Positions 23,413 through 31,994 of a stretch of 64,000 nucleotides of DNA are shown here, in pieces. A program made the position numbers and the translations under genes. Each line of letters starts with the position of its first letter. Position 1 is the first letter of the stretch. The notes under the pieces are model-generated. The model was not told where the DNA came from. It was given only the letters and a program-made list of their open reading frames with translations, and did not search any database. This DNA is from Salinispora cortesiana (lineage in GTDB: Bacteria; Actinomycetota; Actinomycetes; Mycobacteriales; Micromonosporaceae). The stretch is from positions 1 to 64,000 of the forward strand of contig NZ_AXVR01000016.1 in assembly GCF_000484695.1 (NCBI RefSeq). Direction: 5' to 3'.

Positions 23413-23535
23413 GGCGGCATCGACGCCATGACCGCGACGTGGCTCAACGGGGGCGTGCCTCCGACGCAGGTAGCTGAGTGGGCAGGGCGCTCCGTCGAGG
23501 TGCTGCTGAGGACGGCCAGGCATGGCCGGACATGA
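23413..23535 (+). pseudogene. Decayed tyrosine-recombinase (integrase) C-terminal fragment
   Basis: The translated stretch ATWLNGGVPPTQVAEWAGRS followed by VEVLLRT matches the region just after the catalytic Arg-His box of actinomycete integrases. The LRH box is lost, the usual GHS reads GRS, and the Tyr-containing end (normally a YAKC-like segment) is replaced before the stop. The fragment points at the 3' end of the tRNA-Arg gene 57 bases away, the normal position for an integrase of an element that used this tRNA as attachment site. In 23152-23412 I saw nothing else. Confidence 0.6.
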
Positions 23536-23539
23536 AACG

Positions 23540-23575
23540 AAGCCCCCTGACCTGGTTTGTCTGGTCAGAGGGCTT
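23540..23575 (-). terminator. Terminator of tRNA-Arg
   Basis: Arms 23540-23552 and 23563-23575 form a 13-bp stem with one G-U pair, just past the tRNA 3' end on the minus strand, and are followed on that strand by a short CGTTTC run. Confidence 0.7.
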
Positions 23576-23591
23576 TCGCTCTCGCTATCGA

Positions 23592-23666
23592 TGGTGCCCC
23601 CGGCAGGATTCGAACCTGCGCTCCCGCCTCCGGAGGGCGGTGCTCTATCCCCTGAGCTACGGGGGC
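23592..23666 (-). tRNA. tRNA-Arg (anticodon CCG)
   Basis: Read on the minus strand, the gene folds into a full cloverleaf. The acceptor stem GCCCCCG/CGGGGGC, D-stem GCTC/GAGC, anticodon stem CCGCC/GGCGG with loop CTCCGGA, and T-stem GCAGG/CCTGC with loop TTCGAAT are all paired. The anticodon CCG reads CGG arginine codons. The terminal ACCA is encoded (23592-23595). The 3' end faces an integrase remnant. Confidence 0.95.
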
Positions 23667-23759
23667 TCAGCGACCGGAGAAGAGTAGCAAACTCTTTCCG
23701 CGATCACCGAATCGGTATGCACGGATACGCTCCAGTCGCCCGCGCCCGGCCGAGTTGGG

Positions 23760-24452
23760 TCATGCGGCGACGGCGCGACCGCAGCTGGGCAATGGGTGCA
23801 GCGAGATGCGGCGGGGTAGCCGACGTGGCCACTCATTGCGGGGCCACGAGCCGTCCACGATCAGGTGGACGGTGCGTTGCTCCGCTCCGCTGAGTCGGAG
23901 TACAAAGTCGCGGGGGAGCGGGGGGTCCACCGACGGTGTAGTGACCATGAATTGGACCCGCCCTCGGGATGAGACCGCGGAGATGATGTCCGCCGCCGGC
24001 ATCGTGCCGCGGAGCCGGATCCGGCCGATCCAGTGCACGTCGGCCAGGTGCTCCTGAGCGGCCCTGATGATCGCTGGATACTCGGTGCGTACCCAGCGCT
24101 CCACCGCGCCAACACAGAGCCCGCAGGCGCGCTCGCGTGGCTCCCGTGGGCCGAGTCCCCACGCCCGCAGGTACGCCCCGACGGCACCGGGGTCGAGCGG
24201 CAACCCGAACCGGTTCTGGATGAGGGTGTGTAGACCCTGTCGCGTCCAGAGCTCCTCGTCCAAGCCGAACGCGTCGGGGTAGCTGCCCCGCAAGGTGTCG
24301 ATCAGCTCGAGTTCCTGTTCGCGGCTGAGCGCTCCTGGCTCGCTCTGCCGCACTCCGCGACGGACGGCCGCCACCGCCCCGTCACCGCCGATTGTGTGGC
24401 GCCGGCACCAGCTGGTGACCGAACGCCGTGCGTCTCTCAGTGCAACACCCAC
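23760..24452 (-). CDS. IS630-like transposase derivative lacking catalytic residues
   Basis: A 230-residue frame with an IS630/Tc1-like plan. A winged-helix region (about 40-100) ends in LIQNRFGLPLDPGAVGAYLRAWGLGP, followed by a degenerate RNase-H-like DDE domain. In IS630 the first catalytic Asp lies in a GDE motif after the EYPAI helix; here that position reads HWIGRIRL. The middle strand keeps an Asp (LIVDG) but lacks the following Asn, and the third acidic residue region (normally SPELNP) is lost. The frame is open throughout, suggesting either recent decay or a domesticated DNA-binding protein. No terminal inverted repeats were found. The start is GTG 24452. Confidence 0.6.
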   Translation of the reverse strand: MGVALRDARRSVTSWCRRHTIGGDGAVAAVRRGVRQSEPGALSREQELELIDTLRGSYPDAFGLDEELWTRQGLHTLIQNRFGLPLDPGAVGAYLRAWGLGPREPRERACGLCVGAVERWVRTEYPAIIRAAQEHLADVHWIGRIRLRGTMPAADIISAVSSRGRVQFMVTTPSVDPPLPRDFVLRLSGAEQRTVHLIVDGSWPRNEWPRRLPRRISLHPLPSCGRAVAA

Positions 24453-24651
24453 GTCTTACGCAACGAGCACGAATCGCAACTGGTCACGATATGTGCGGAG
24501 AAACTTCTCTTTGAGATGTATTCGCCCGCAAGGTGAGCAACCTCGCGAATCGGACTTACCGTGTCAGCTGGGTTTAGTCGGTCCCGCTCTGGCGCGCTGG
24601 GTGGGACCCCGACTCGGCGGGCCCGCGGAGCGCACCTCTGACCATGACAAA

Positions 24652-24683
24652 CGACCCGCACCACCCGGTGGTGGTGCGGGTCG
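24652..24683. terminator. Terminator hairpin of the DUF305 operon
   Basis: A 14-bp perfect stem (24652-24665 with 24670-24683) and four-base loop lies 22 bases beyond the DUF305 stop. The rest of 24453-24704 shows no gene. Confidence 0.75.
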
Positions 24684-24704
24684 CAGGACGGCCCAGCCGC
24701 CCGA

Positions 24705-25370
24705 TCAGCCCCGGATGCGCTCGAGTGCGTTGCGCAGGTTGGTCAGATCTGTCTGCTGGGTGTTCTTCATGGTCTGCGCGGTCTGGACCACGTCCTTCTC
24801 GTCGCTCTGCTCGAGCAGCGCATCAACCATGTGGATGCCGCCGATGTGGTGTGTGATCATCAGCTCGAGGAAGAGGACATCCAACTCCGTGCCCCGGGCC
24901 TCCCGTAACTGTGTCATCTGCTCCGCGGTCGCCATCCCCGGCATCAGCCCGTCGCGGATCATCTCGGTGCCGTCCGGCAGCCACGCCATCCGGGGCTCGG
25001 AGCCGGTCGGGTCCAGCTCCCACGATCGCAGCCAGGCCTGCATGATGCCGATGTCACCCTGCTGGCCAAGCGCGATGTCGTTACCGATCGTCTGGACCTC
25101 CCGGTCCGTGCCGTGCTTGAAGGCGATCAACCCCATCTCCACCGCCTGGGCGTGGTGGGTGGTCATGTCCCGAGCGAAACCCGCCTCGGCGGAGGTGTCC
25201 CCCGGCCGATTGAGGTCGGGGGTGAGTAGGCCGCCCGCGTAACCGAGCAGGAGGCCGATCACGATGGCAATCGCCACCACCGCCGTGCCGAACTGGGCAG
25301 CGGGGCGACGGGCGCTGTCGGCGGGCGGAGCCCCGTCTGGCTTGTCTTCGAGGGTCGTGAGGGCGGACAT
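24705..25370 (-). CDS. DUF305-domain membrane-anchored protein
   Basis: A 221-residue protein with one N-terminal TM segment (about 28-50) and an extracytoplasmic DUF305 domain. It contains two His/Met-rich helices, ARDMTTHHAQAVEMG (about 66-80) and LMITHHIGGIHMV (about 176-188), a ferritin-like four-helix arrangement. DUF305 proteins such as cyanobacterial CopM bind copper through these residues. It starts 13 bases after the stop of a DUF3105 gene, so the two form an operon ending in a hairpin. A metal-handling role at the cell surface is plausible but not shown. Confidence 0.85.
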   Translation of the reverse strand: MSALTTLEDKPDGAPPADSARRPAAQFGTAVVAIAIVIGLLLGYAGGLLTPDLNRPGDTSAEAGFARDMTTHHAQAVEMGLIAFKHGTDREVQTIGNDIALGQQGDIGIMQAWLRSWELDPTGSEPRMAWLPDGTEMIRDGLMPGMATAEQMTQLREARGTELDVLFLELMITHHIGGIHMVDALLEQSDEKDVVQTAQTMKNTQQTDLTNLRNALERIRG

Positions 25371-25383
25371 CCCGGCTCCTTAA

Positions 25384-26205
25384 CTACTGCGGCATCTGCG
25401 GGCCGAGGTCCCGCGGCGTGGTGCCGACGGCGGTGACGCCCTGGGCGCAGAGGGCGGTCGGGCCCTCGACGGAGGCATTGACCCTCAGCGTCTTGATGAA
25501 ATCGTCGATCCGACCGTCGTCGGCGTTGTCGACCTTGAGTTGGTAGCCCCAGGCCTGGAGCGAGATCGCCTTGTCCAGGCCTTCGTACGGGCTGAGGAAG
25601 AGCTTCTCGTTGCCGCGTACCCGCTCGGCCAGCTTCTCGACCTGGCCGGCGTCGAGGTCGGGCTGGTAAGTGATCCACACCGCGCCGTGCTCCAGGCTGT
25701 GCACGGCGTGCTCGCTGGCGATCGGGGCGTCGTAGATGTCGCCCATGCAGTTCTGCCAGGCGTCGTTGTGCGGGCCGGCGACCGGGGGCAGGACGGAGTA
25801 CTGGATCGAGCCCTGCTGGTGGTTGCCGCCCGCGACCAACTCCGGGTCCTTCTCGCGGTAGTTGACGATGCCGGAGATCTCGTTCGCCCGCTCGTCCCAC
25901 GGCTTGGAGCCCTGGAACGTCGCCCAGCCGCCGTAGCCAACGATCGCGACGGCGATCACGCCGACGGCGACGAAAAGGGCGATCGGCCCCCAGTTGCGTT
26001 CCTGGGTCACCTTGACCGGAGTGATCGGCTTGCGTGGCTTCTTGCCACCGCGCTGGCCGCCCGCTGCTTTGCCGGACCCCGGTCTGCCCCCCGCTGGCTT
26101 GCCGGACCCGGGCTTGCCACTGGCCGGTCTGCCCCCGGCTGACTTCTTCGTGGTGCTGGCAACGGTCGGGTGGCGTTCCGGGCCGCCCGGGGTGCTGATG
26201 CTCAT
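25384..26205 (-). CDS. DUF3105-domain membrane-anchored protein
   Basis: A 273-residue protein. The N-terminal 60 residues are a low-complexity Gly/Lys/Pro/Arg segment with repeated SGKP and GGRPGSGK motifs. A TM segment follows (about 72-93), then an extracytoplasmic DUF3105 domain with the GPHNDAWQNCMGDIYDAPI and VHSLEHGAVWITYQP motifs. The family function is unknown; conserved His, Cys and Met residues suggest metal binding. Pairing with DUF305 is common in actinobacteria by my recollection. Two Cys residues (in NCMG and LCAQG) could form a disulfide. Confidence 0.85.
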   Translation of the reverse strand: MSISTPGGPERHPTVASTTKKSAGGRPASGKPGSGKPAGGRPGSGKAAGGQRGGKKPRKPITPVKVTQERNWGPIALFVAVGVIAVAIVGYGGWATFQGSKPWDERANEISGIVNYREKDPELVAGGNHQQGSIQYSVLPPVAGPHNDAWQNCMGDIYDAPIASEHAVHSLEHGAVWITYQPDLDAGQVEKLAERVRGNEKLFLSPYEGLDKAISLQAWGYQLKVDNADDGRIDDFIKTLRVNASVEGPTALCAQGVTAVGTTPRDLGPQMPQ

Positions 26206-26293
26206 CGTGCCTCGTCAGGTCGGTCGGTCGGGGGATCTGGCGGGCTGGGGTCACATGCTGGGTCGCCGCCGCGGGGACTGAGTCTACCCCCGA

Positions 26294-26299
26294 TAGCAT
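26294..26299 (+). promoter_or_regulatory. -10 box of leaderless argS transcript
   Basis: TAGCAT is followed by six bases and GTG 26306. There is no ribosome-binding site upstream of the GTG. Confidence 0.6.
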
Positions 26300-26305
26300 G
26301 GTTCG

Positions 26306-27970
26306 GTGACTCCCGCAGAACTCGCCGAGGTCGTCCTCACCGCAGCCCACGCCGTCTTCACCGAGCGGGGCCTGGACCGCTCCACGCTTCCGGAGCAGAC
26401 CGCGGTGGAGCGACCCCGCAACGTCGAGCACGGGGACTACGCCTCGACGCTGGCCCTGCAGCTCAGCAAGAAGGTGGGGGTCCCGCCGCGGGAACTCGCC
26501 GCTGCGCTGGCCGAGCAGCTCGGCCAGGCCGTGGGGGTCAAGTCGGTGGAGGTCGCCGGCCCGGGCTTCCTGAACATCCGTCTCGACGCGGCCGCCGCGG
26601 GCCAGCTGGCCCAGGTGATCGTCGAGACCGGCGCGGAGTACGGCCGTAGTGGCCGGCTCGCCGGTCAGTCGATCAACCTTGAGTTCGTGTCGGCCAACCC
26701 GACCGGCCCGGTGCACATCGGCGGCGTCCGGTGGGCGGCGGTCGGTGACGCGTTGAGCCGGTTACTGCGCGCCACCGGCGCTGCGGTCGCGACCGAGTAC
26801 TACTTCAACGATGCCGGTTCGCAGATCGACCGGTTCGCCCGCTCCCTGCTGGCCGCCGCGAAGGGGGAGCCGCCGCCGGAGGACGGGTACGCCGGCGCGT
26901 ACCTCGCGGAGATCGCACAGCAGGTCCAGTCCCGGCGGCCGGACGTGCTGGCGCTCGACGACGCCGCCGCCCGGGAGGTGTTCCGGGTCGAGGGCGTCGA
27001 GTTGATGTTCGCTGAGATCAAGTCGTCGCTGCGTGACTTCGGCGTGGAGTTCGACACCTACTTCAACGAGAAGGACCTGCACGACCGGGGCGAGTTGGAG
27101 CTCACCCTGGAGCGGCTACGGCAGCAGGGCCACATCTTCGAAGCCGACGGCGCCACCTGGCTGCGCACCACCGACTTCGGCGACGACAAGGACCGGGTGC
27201 TGCGCAAGTCCGACGGCGAGTGGACGTACTTCGCCGCGGACTGTGCCTACTACCTGGACAAGCGGGAGCGTGGCTTCGAGCGGGTCGTGCTGATGCTCGG
27301 CGCGGACCACCACGGCTACCTGGGCCGGATGAAGGCGATGGTCGCCTGCTTCGGCGATGACCCGAGCCGCAACCTGGAGATCCTTATCGGGCAGATGGTC
27401 AACCTGGTCCGCGACGGGGCCCCGATGCGGATGAGTAAGCGAGCCGGCACCGTGGTGAGCCTGGAGGACCTGGTTGACGCGATCGGTGTGGACGCCGCCC
27501 GGTACGCGCTGGCGCGCTACTCCACCGACTCGCCGATCGACATCGACATCGAGCTGTGGACCCGGGCCACCCGCGACAACCCGGTCTACTACGTGCAGTA
27601 CGTGGCGGCACGTACGGCGAGTGTCGGGCGCAATGCCGCGGAGGTCGGGCTGTCCCGGGGCGGCTCGGCGGACTTCCACCCCGAGCTGCTCGACCATGAC
27701 AAGGAAAACGAGCTGTTGAAGGCGCTGGCTGAGTTCCCCGCCGTGGTGGCCACCGCCGCCGAGCTGCGGGAGCCGCACCGGATCGCCCGGTACCTGGAGG
27801 ACCTGGCCGGGGCGTACCACCGCTTCTATGACAACTGTCGGGTGCTGCCACGGGGCGACGAGGAGATCACCGACCTGCACCGCGCCCGGCTCTGGCTCAA
27901 CGACGCCACCCGCGTGGTCATCGCCAACGGTCTGCGGCTGCTCGGCGTCGCGGCCCCAGAGCGGATGTGA
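26306..27970 (+). CDS. argS: Arginyl-tRNA synthetase
   Basis: A 554-residue class I synthetase that charges tRNA-Arg. The N-terminal Add-1 domain includes [14 protein letters not shown], the HIGH-type motif is [10 protein letters not shown] (His137), the MSKRAG loop starts at residue 376, and the C-terminal anticodon-binding DALR domain ends in [15 protein letters not shown]. The length is usual. GTG 26306 is supported by leaderless spacing. lysA follows after 57 bases, the conserved argS-lysA order of actinobacteria; a tRNA-Arg gene lies 2.6 kb upstream. Confidence 0.97.
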   Translation: MTPAELAEVVLTAAHAVFTERGLDRSTLPEQTAVERPRNVEHGDYASTLALQLSKKVGVPPRELAAALAEQLGQAVGVKSVEVAGPGFLNIRLDAAAAGQLAQVIVETGAEYGRSGRLAGQSINLEFVSANPTGPVHIGGVRWAAVGDALSRLLRATGAAVATEYYFNDAGSQIDRFARSLLAAAKGEPPPEDGYAGAYLAEIAQQVQSRRPDVLALDDAAAREVFRVEGVELMFAEIKSSLRDFGVEFDTYFNEKDLHDRGELELTLERLRQQGHIFEADGATWLRTTDFGDDKDRVLRKSDGEWTYFAADCAYYLDKRERGFERVVLMLGADHHGYLGRMKAMVACFGDDPSRNLEILIGQMVNLVRDGAPMRMSKRAGTVVSLEDLVDAIGVDAARYALARYSTDSPIDIDIELWTRATRDNPVYYVQYVAARTASVGRNAAEVGLSRGGSADFHPELLDHDKENELLKALAEFPAVVATAAELREPHRIARYLEDLAGAYHRFYDNCRVLPRGDEEITDLHRARLWLNDATRVVIANGLRLLGVAAPERM

Positions 27971-28027
27971 CATGCGAGCGCGAGGAGTGAGCTTGCGAGC
28001 CCCGCAGTCGGGAAGCGGAGATAAGTA

Positions 28028-29440
28028 ATGCGTGCACACGAGGCCGGTGCCCTGCACGGGGAGATCGGCAGCCAGGGGGCGGCATGGCTGCGTGCCCCGC
28101 GGGACGTGAACGCCCTGCTGCCCGGGCTGTGGCCGCGTACCGTCAGCCGGGCGGCCGACGGCGCGCTCGCCGTCGCAGGCTGCTCGGTGCGGGATCTCGC
28201 GGCCGAGTTCGGCACCGCGGTGTACCTGCTGGACGAGGAGGACCTGCGGAGCCGCTGTCGGGATTTCCGTGCCGCCTTCCCGACCGAGGATGTCTACTAC
28301 GCCGGTAAGGCCTTCCTCTGTCGGGCGGTGGCCCGAATGGTTGCCGAGGAGGGACTGTACCTGGACGTGTGCAGCGGGGGCGAGTTGGCTACCGCGCTGG
28401 CGGCCGGGATGCCGCCGGAGCGGATCGGCTTCCACGGCAACAACAAGTCGGCCGCCGAGCTGAGCCGGGCGGTGGAGGTCGGGGTGGGGCGGATCATCGT
28501 CGACTCATCCCACGAGATCGACCGGCTCACCGCGTTGGCTCGCGAGTGGGGCGTCCGTCCCCGGGTGTTGGTGCGGGTCACCGTCGGCGTGGAGGCGCAC
28601 ACCCACGAGTTCATCGCCACCGCGCACGAGGACCAGAAGTTCGGTTTCTCGCTGGCGGACGGCGCGGCGATCGCCGCTGTGCTGCGCATCCTCGACGAGG
28701 GCGTGCTGGAGCTACGCGGTCTGCATTCGCACATTGGGTCGCAGATCTTCGACGCGAGCGGGTTCGAGGTCTCCGCCCGCCGGGTGCTGGCGCTCCAGGC
28801 GCAGATCCGCGACGCGCGGGGGGTGCAGCTACCGGAGCTGGACCTGGGCGGCGGCTTCGGCATCGCGTACACCTCGCAGGACGACCCGGCCACGCCGGCC
28901 GACCTGGCGAAACGGCTACGCAAGATCGTTGACGGGGAGTGTGCCGCCGAGCGGCTGGCGGTGCCGCACCTGTCGATCGAGCCGGGCCGGGCGATCGTCG
29001 GCCCGGCCATGTTCACGCTCTACGAGGTGGGCACGGTCAAGTCGGTGCCGGTCGGTGCCGGCGGGGATGCGGCCGACGGGCGTCGTTGCTATGTGAGTGT
29101 TGACGGCGGCATGAGCGACAACATCCGAACCGCGCTCTACGACGCGTCGTACTCGGCGACCCTGGCGTCCCGGGCGAGCGTCGCCGAGCCGGTGCTTGCC
29201 CGCGTTGTGGGAAAGCACTGTGAGTCCGGGGACATCGTGGTGAAGGATGAATTCCTGCCCGCCGACGTGCAGCCCGGAGATCTTGTCGCCGTGCCTGGCA
29301 CGGGCGCGTACTGCCGGAGCATGGCCAGCAACTACAACCACGTGCCGCGCCCTCCGGTGGTCGCGGTGCGCGACGGTCGGGCTCGCCTGATCGTCCGCCG
29401 GGAAACCGAAGAGGATCTGCTCGCTTTGGATGTGGGATGA
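28028..29440 (+). CDS. lysA: Diaminopimelate decarboxylase
   Basis: A 470-residue fold-type III PLP enzyme that decarboxylates meso-diaminopimelate to lysine, the last step of lysine synthesis. The Schiff-base Lys93 lies in VYYAGKAF. HSHIGSQI, the glycine-rich GGGFGIAY and the C-terminal CESGD and GTGAYC motifs form the active site at the dimer interface. The C-terminal region has the conserved SMASNYNHVPRP. The stop overlaps the hom start as ATGA, so lysA and hom are translationally coupled within argS-lysA-hom-thrC. Confidence 0.96.
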   Translation: MRAHEAGALHGEIGSQGAAWLRAPRDVNALLPGLWPRTVSRAADGALAVAGCSVRDLAAEFGTAVYLLDEEDLRSRCRDFRAAFPTEDVYYAGKAFLCRAVARMVAEEGLYLDVCSGGELATALAAGMPPERIGFHGNNKSAAELSRAVEVGVGRIIVDSSHEIDRLTALAREWGVRPRVLVRVTVGVEAHTHEFIATAHEDQKFGFSLADGAAIAAVLRILDEGVLELRGLHSHIGSQIFDASGFEVSARRVLALQAQIRDARGVQLPELDLGGGFGIAYTSQDDPATPADLAKRLRKIVDGECAAERLAVPHLSIEPGRAIVGPAMFTLYEVGTVKSVPVGAGGDAADGRRCYVSVDGGMSDNIRTALYDASYSATLASRASVAEPVLARVVGKHCESGDIVVKDEFLPADVQPGDLVAVPGTGAYCRSMASNYNHVPRPPVVAVRDGRARLIVRRETEEDLLALDVG

Positions 29441-30762
29441 CATCACCTGTGCGCTTGGCGCTGCTCGGCTGCGGCACGGTCGGCAGCGAGGTGGTTCGGC
29501 TGCTGCACTCGCAGTCCGCCGATCTCGCCGCCCGGATCGGTGCCCCGCTGGAGATCGCCGGCATTGCCGTCCGGCGGATCGGCCGGGACCGGGGGGAGCT
29601 GCCGGTCGATCCGGCCGTCTTCACCGCTGACCCGTTCGACCTGGTCAAACGGGACGACATCGACGTGGTGGTCGAGTGTGTCGGCGGCATCGAACCGGCC
29701 CGGAGCTGGCTGGTGGAGGCGCTGCGGGCGGGTAAGAGCGTGGTAACCGCGAACAAGGCGCTGCTCGCCGAGGACGGCGGGACGCTGCACGACGCGGCGG
29801 CGCAGGGCGGGGGCGACCTCTACTACGAGGCGGCTGTGGCCGGCGCGATTCCCCTGCTGCGCCCACTGCGGGAGTCGCTGCACGGGGATCGGGTCACCCA
29901 GGTGACCGGCATCGTCAATGGCACCACCAACTTCATCCTCTCCGCCATGGACACCACCGGCGCCGGCTTCGCCGAGGCGTTGGCCGAGGCGACTGATCTG
30001 GGGTACGCCGAGGCTGACCCGACGGCCGACGTGGAGGGCTTCGACGCGGCGGCAAAGGCGGCGATCCTCGCCTCACTGGCCTTCCACACCCGGGTCGGCG
30101 CGGCGGATGTGCACCGGGAGGGCATCACCGAGGTGACCGCCGCCGATGTCGCCAGCGCCAAGGCGATGGGCTGCACCATCAAGCTGCTCTGCATCGCGGC
30201 GCGGGGTATCGCCGCAGATGGCCGGGAGACCGTCAGCGTACGGGTGCATCCGGCGATGATTCCGCTCACCCATCCCCTCGCCAGCGTGGGCGACGCCTTC
30301 AACGCGGTGTTCGTGGAGGCCGAGGCGGCGGGGCAGCTGATGTTCTACGGGCCGGGTGCGGGTGGGGCGCCGACCGCCAGCGCGGTGCTCGGCGACGTGG
30401 TGGCGGTTTCCCGCAACCGGCTGGCCGGGGTCCGGGCGGCCAGTGAGTCCGCCTACGCCGACCTGCCGGTGCGGCCGATGGGGGAGGCGCTCACCCGCTA
30501 CCACATCAGCCTCGACGTGACCGACCGACCCGGGGTGTTGGCGGCGGTGGCGGGCGTGTTCGCGCAGCACGATGTATCGATCGCGACGGTTCGGCAGGGC
30601 GCCGCGGGCAGCGGCATGGCCGGCCGGGACGAGGACGCCGACCTGGTCATCGTCACCCATGTCGCGCCGGACGCCGCACTCGCCGCGACGGTCCAGGAGT
30701 TGCGCGGGCTGGACGCGGTCCGGTCGGTAGCCAGCGTGCTGCGGGTCGAGGGCAGCGCATAG
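29437..30762 (+). CDS. hom: Homoserine dehydrogenase
   Basis: A 441-residue enzyme reducing aspartate-semialdehyde to homoserine with NAD(P)H. It has the Rossmann motif GCGTVGSEV (11-19), the family signature TADVEGFDAAAKAAILASLAF (about 193-213) containing the catalytic Lys and Asp, and a C-terminal ACT domain (about 355-435, beginning YHISLDVTDRPGVLA) expected to bind threonine as feedback inhibitor. The start overlaps the lysA stop by four bases. It is monofunctional, with no aspartokinase domain. Confidence 0.96.
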   Translation: MTSPVRLALLGCGTVGSEVVRLLHSQSADLAARIGAPLEIAGIAVRRIGRDRGELPVDPAVFTADPFDLVKRDDIDVVVECVGGIEPARSWLVEALRAGKSVVTANKALLAEDGGTLHDAAAQGGGDLYYEAAVAGAIPLLRPLRESLHGDRVTQVTGIVNGTTNFILSAMDTTGAGFAEALAEATDLGYAEADPTADVEGFDAAAKAAILASLAFHTRVGAADVHREGITEVTAADVASAKAMGCTIKLLCIAARGIAADGRETVSVRVHPAMIPLTHPLASVGDAFNAVFVEAEAAGQLMFYGPGAGGAPTASAVLGDVVAVSRNRLAGVRAASESAYADLPVRPMGEALTRYHISLDVTDRPGVLAAVAGVFAQHDVSIATVRQGAAGSGMAGRDEDADLVIVTHVAPDAALAATVQELRGLDAVRSVASVLRVEGSA

Positions 30763-30801
30763 CTCAGTCCGGGCGGGACCGGGAGAGGCGGAGGAGAGGA
30801 C

Positions 30802-31851
30802 ATGTGGCGGGGTCTTATCGACGCGTACCGAGATCGGCTGCCGGTCACGGCGGCCACCCCGGTCGTCACCCTGCACGAGGGGAACACCCCGCTGCTGCCG
30901 GCGCCGGTGCTGTCGGCGCGGACCAGGTGTGAGGTCTATCTGAAGGTCGAGGGCGCCAACCCGACCGGCTCCTTCAAGGATCGGGGGATGACCGTCGCGG
31001 TCTCCAAAGCGGTCGAGGCCGACAACAAGGTGATCATTTGCGCCTCGACCGGCAACACCAGTGCCTCGGCCGCGGCCTACGCGGCGCGAGCTGGCCTGAC
31101 CTGCGCGGTGCTGGTGCCACAGGGCAAGATCGCGTTGGGCAAACTCGCCCAGGCGTTGGTGCACGGTGCCCGACTGCTCCAGGTCAGCGGCAACTTCGAC
31201 GACTGCCTGTCGTTGGCCGCCAAGCTCGCCCAGGACTATCCGGTGGCCCTGGTGAACTCGGTGAACACGGATCGTCTACACGGCCAGAAGACCGCCGCGT
31301 TCGAGATCGTCGAGGCGCTCGGCGCGGCGCCGGACATCCACTGCATGCCGGTCGGTAACGCGGGGAACATTTCTGCCTACTGGCTCGGCTACTCGGAGGA
31401 ACAGGCGGCCGGAAATATCACCCGGGCCCCAAAACTCTATGGTTTTCAGGCCGCTGGCGCCGCGCCGATCGTCACCGGCCAGGCGGTGCGGGAACCAGCC
31501 ACGATCGCCACCGCGATCCGGATCGGTAATCCGGCGAGCTGGCCGAGAGCGCTGGATGCCCGGGACGCCTCGGGCGGTCTGATCGCCGCGGTCACCGACC
31601 GGGAGATTCTGACCGCGTACCGGCTGCTCGCTCGCGAGGTCGGGGTCTTCGTCGAGTTGGGTAGCGCCGCGAGTGTCGCGGGACTGCTCCAGCAGGCCGC
31701 CGCGGGCACGGTGCCGCCGGGTTCGACGGTTGTCTGCACGGTTACCGGTCATGGCCTGAAAGACCCGGAGTGGGCGATCTCGACCGCCCCGGCGCCGGTG
31801 ACCATCGCCAATGACCCCCTGGCTGCGGCCCGTTCGCTCGATTTGGCCTGA
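30802..31851 (+). CDS. thrC: Threonine synthase
   Basis: A 349-residue fold-type II PLP enzyme converting O-phosphohomoserine to threonine. The PLP Lys59 lies in [27 protein letters not shown] is the substrate loop, and [12 protein letters not shown] binds the PLP phosphate. This is the short form typical of actinobacteria. The ATG follows GGAGGAGAGGAC. It is 39 bases downstream of hom. In many actinobacteria thrB follows directly; here two transporter genes intervene. Confidence 0.96.
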   Translation: MWRGLIDAYRDRLPVTAATPVVTLHEGNTPLLPAPVLSARTRCEVYLKVEGANPTGSFKDRGMTVAVSKAVEADNKVIICASTGNTSASAAAYAARAGLTCAVLVPQGKIALGKLAQALVHGARLLQVSGNFDDCLSLAAKLAQDYPVALVNSVNTDRLHGQKTAAFEIVEALGAAPDIHCMPVGNAGNISAYWLGYSEEQAAGNITRAPKLYGFQAAGAAPIVTGQAVREPATIATAIRIGNPASWPRALDARDASGGLIAAVTDREILTAYRLLAREVGVFVELGSAASVAGLLQQAAAGTVPPGSTVVCTVTGHGLKDPEWAISTAPAPVTIANDPLAAARSLDLA

Positions 31852-31864
31852 GGGCCGGGGCTGG

Positions 31865-31887
31865 GCTCGCCCGCGGTACCGGCGAGC
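31865..31887 (+). terminator. Weak hairpin after thrC
   Basis: A 7-bp stem (31865-31871 with 31881-31887) lies 13 bases after the thrC stop. It may end the argS-thrC unit before the RND gene; the stem is short. Confidence 0.4.
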
Positions 31888-31994
31888 GAACTCGCGGGGT
31901 GCCGAGCCGAACCCCGCCGTACCGGTGTAGAACCAGTACGGGACACTCGACTCACCCGCACCCAATTTTCCCGCATCAGGAGTGAGCCCAGCCG

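Noticed and set aside
24295-25242. A 315-codon plus-strand frame opposite the DUF305 gene
   Set aside because: It is Ser/Arg-rich antisense of a gene with clear DUF305 motifs.
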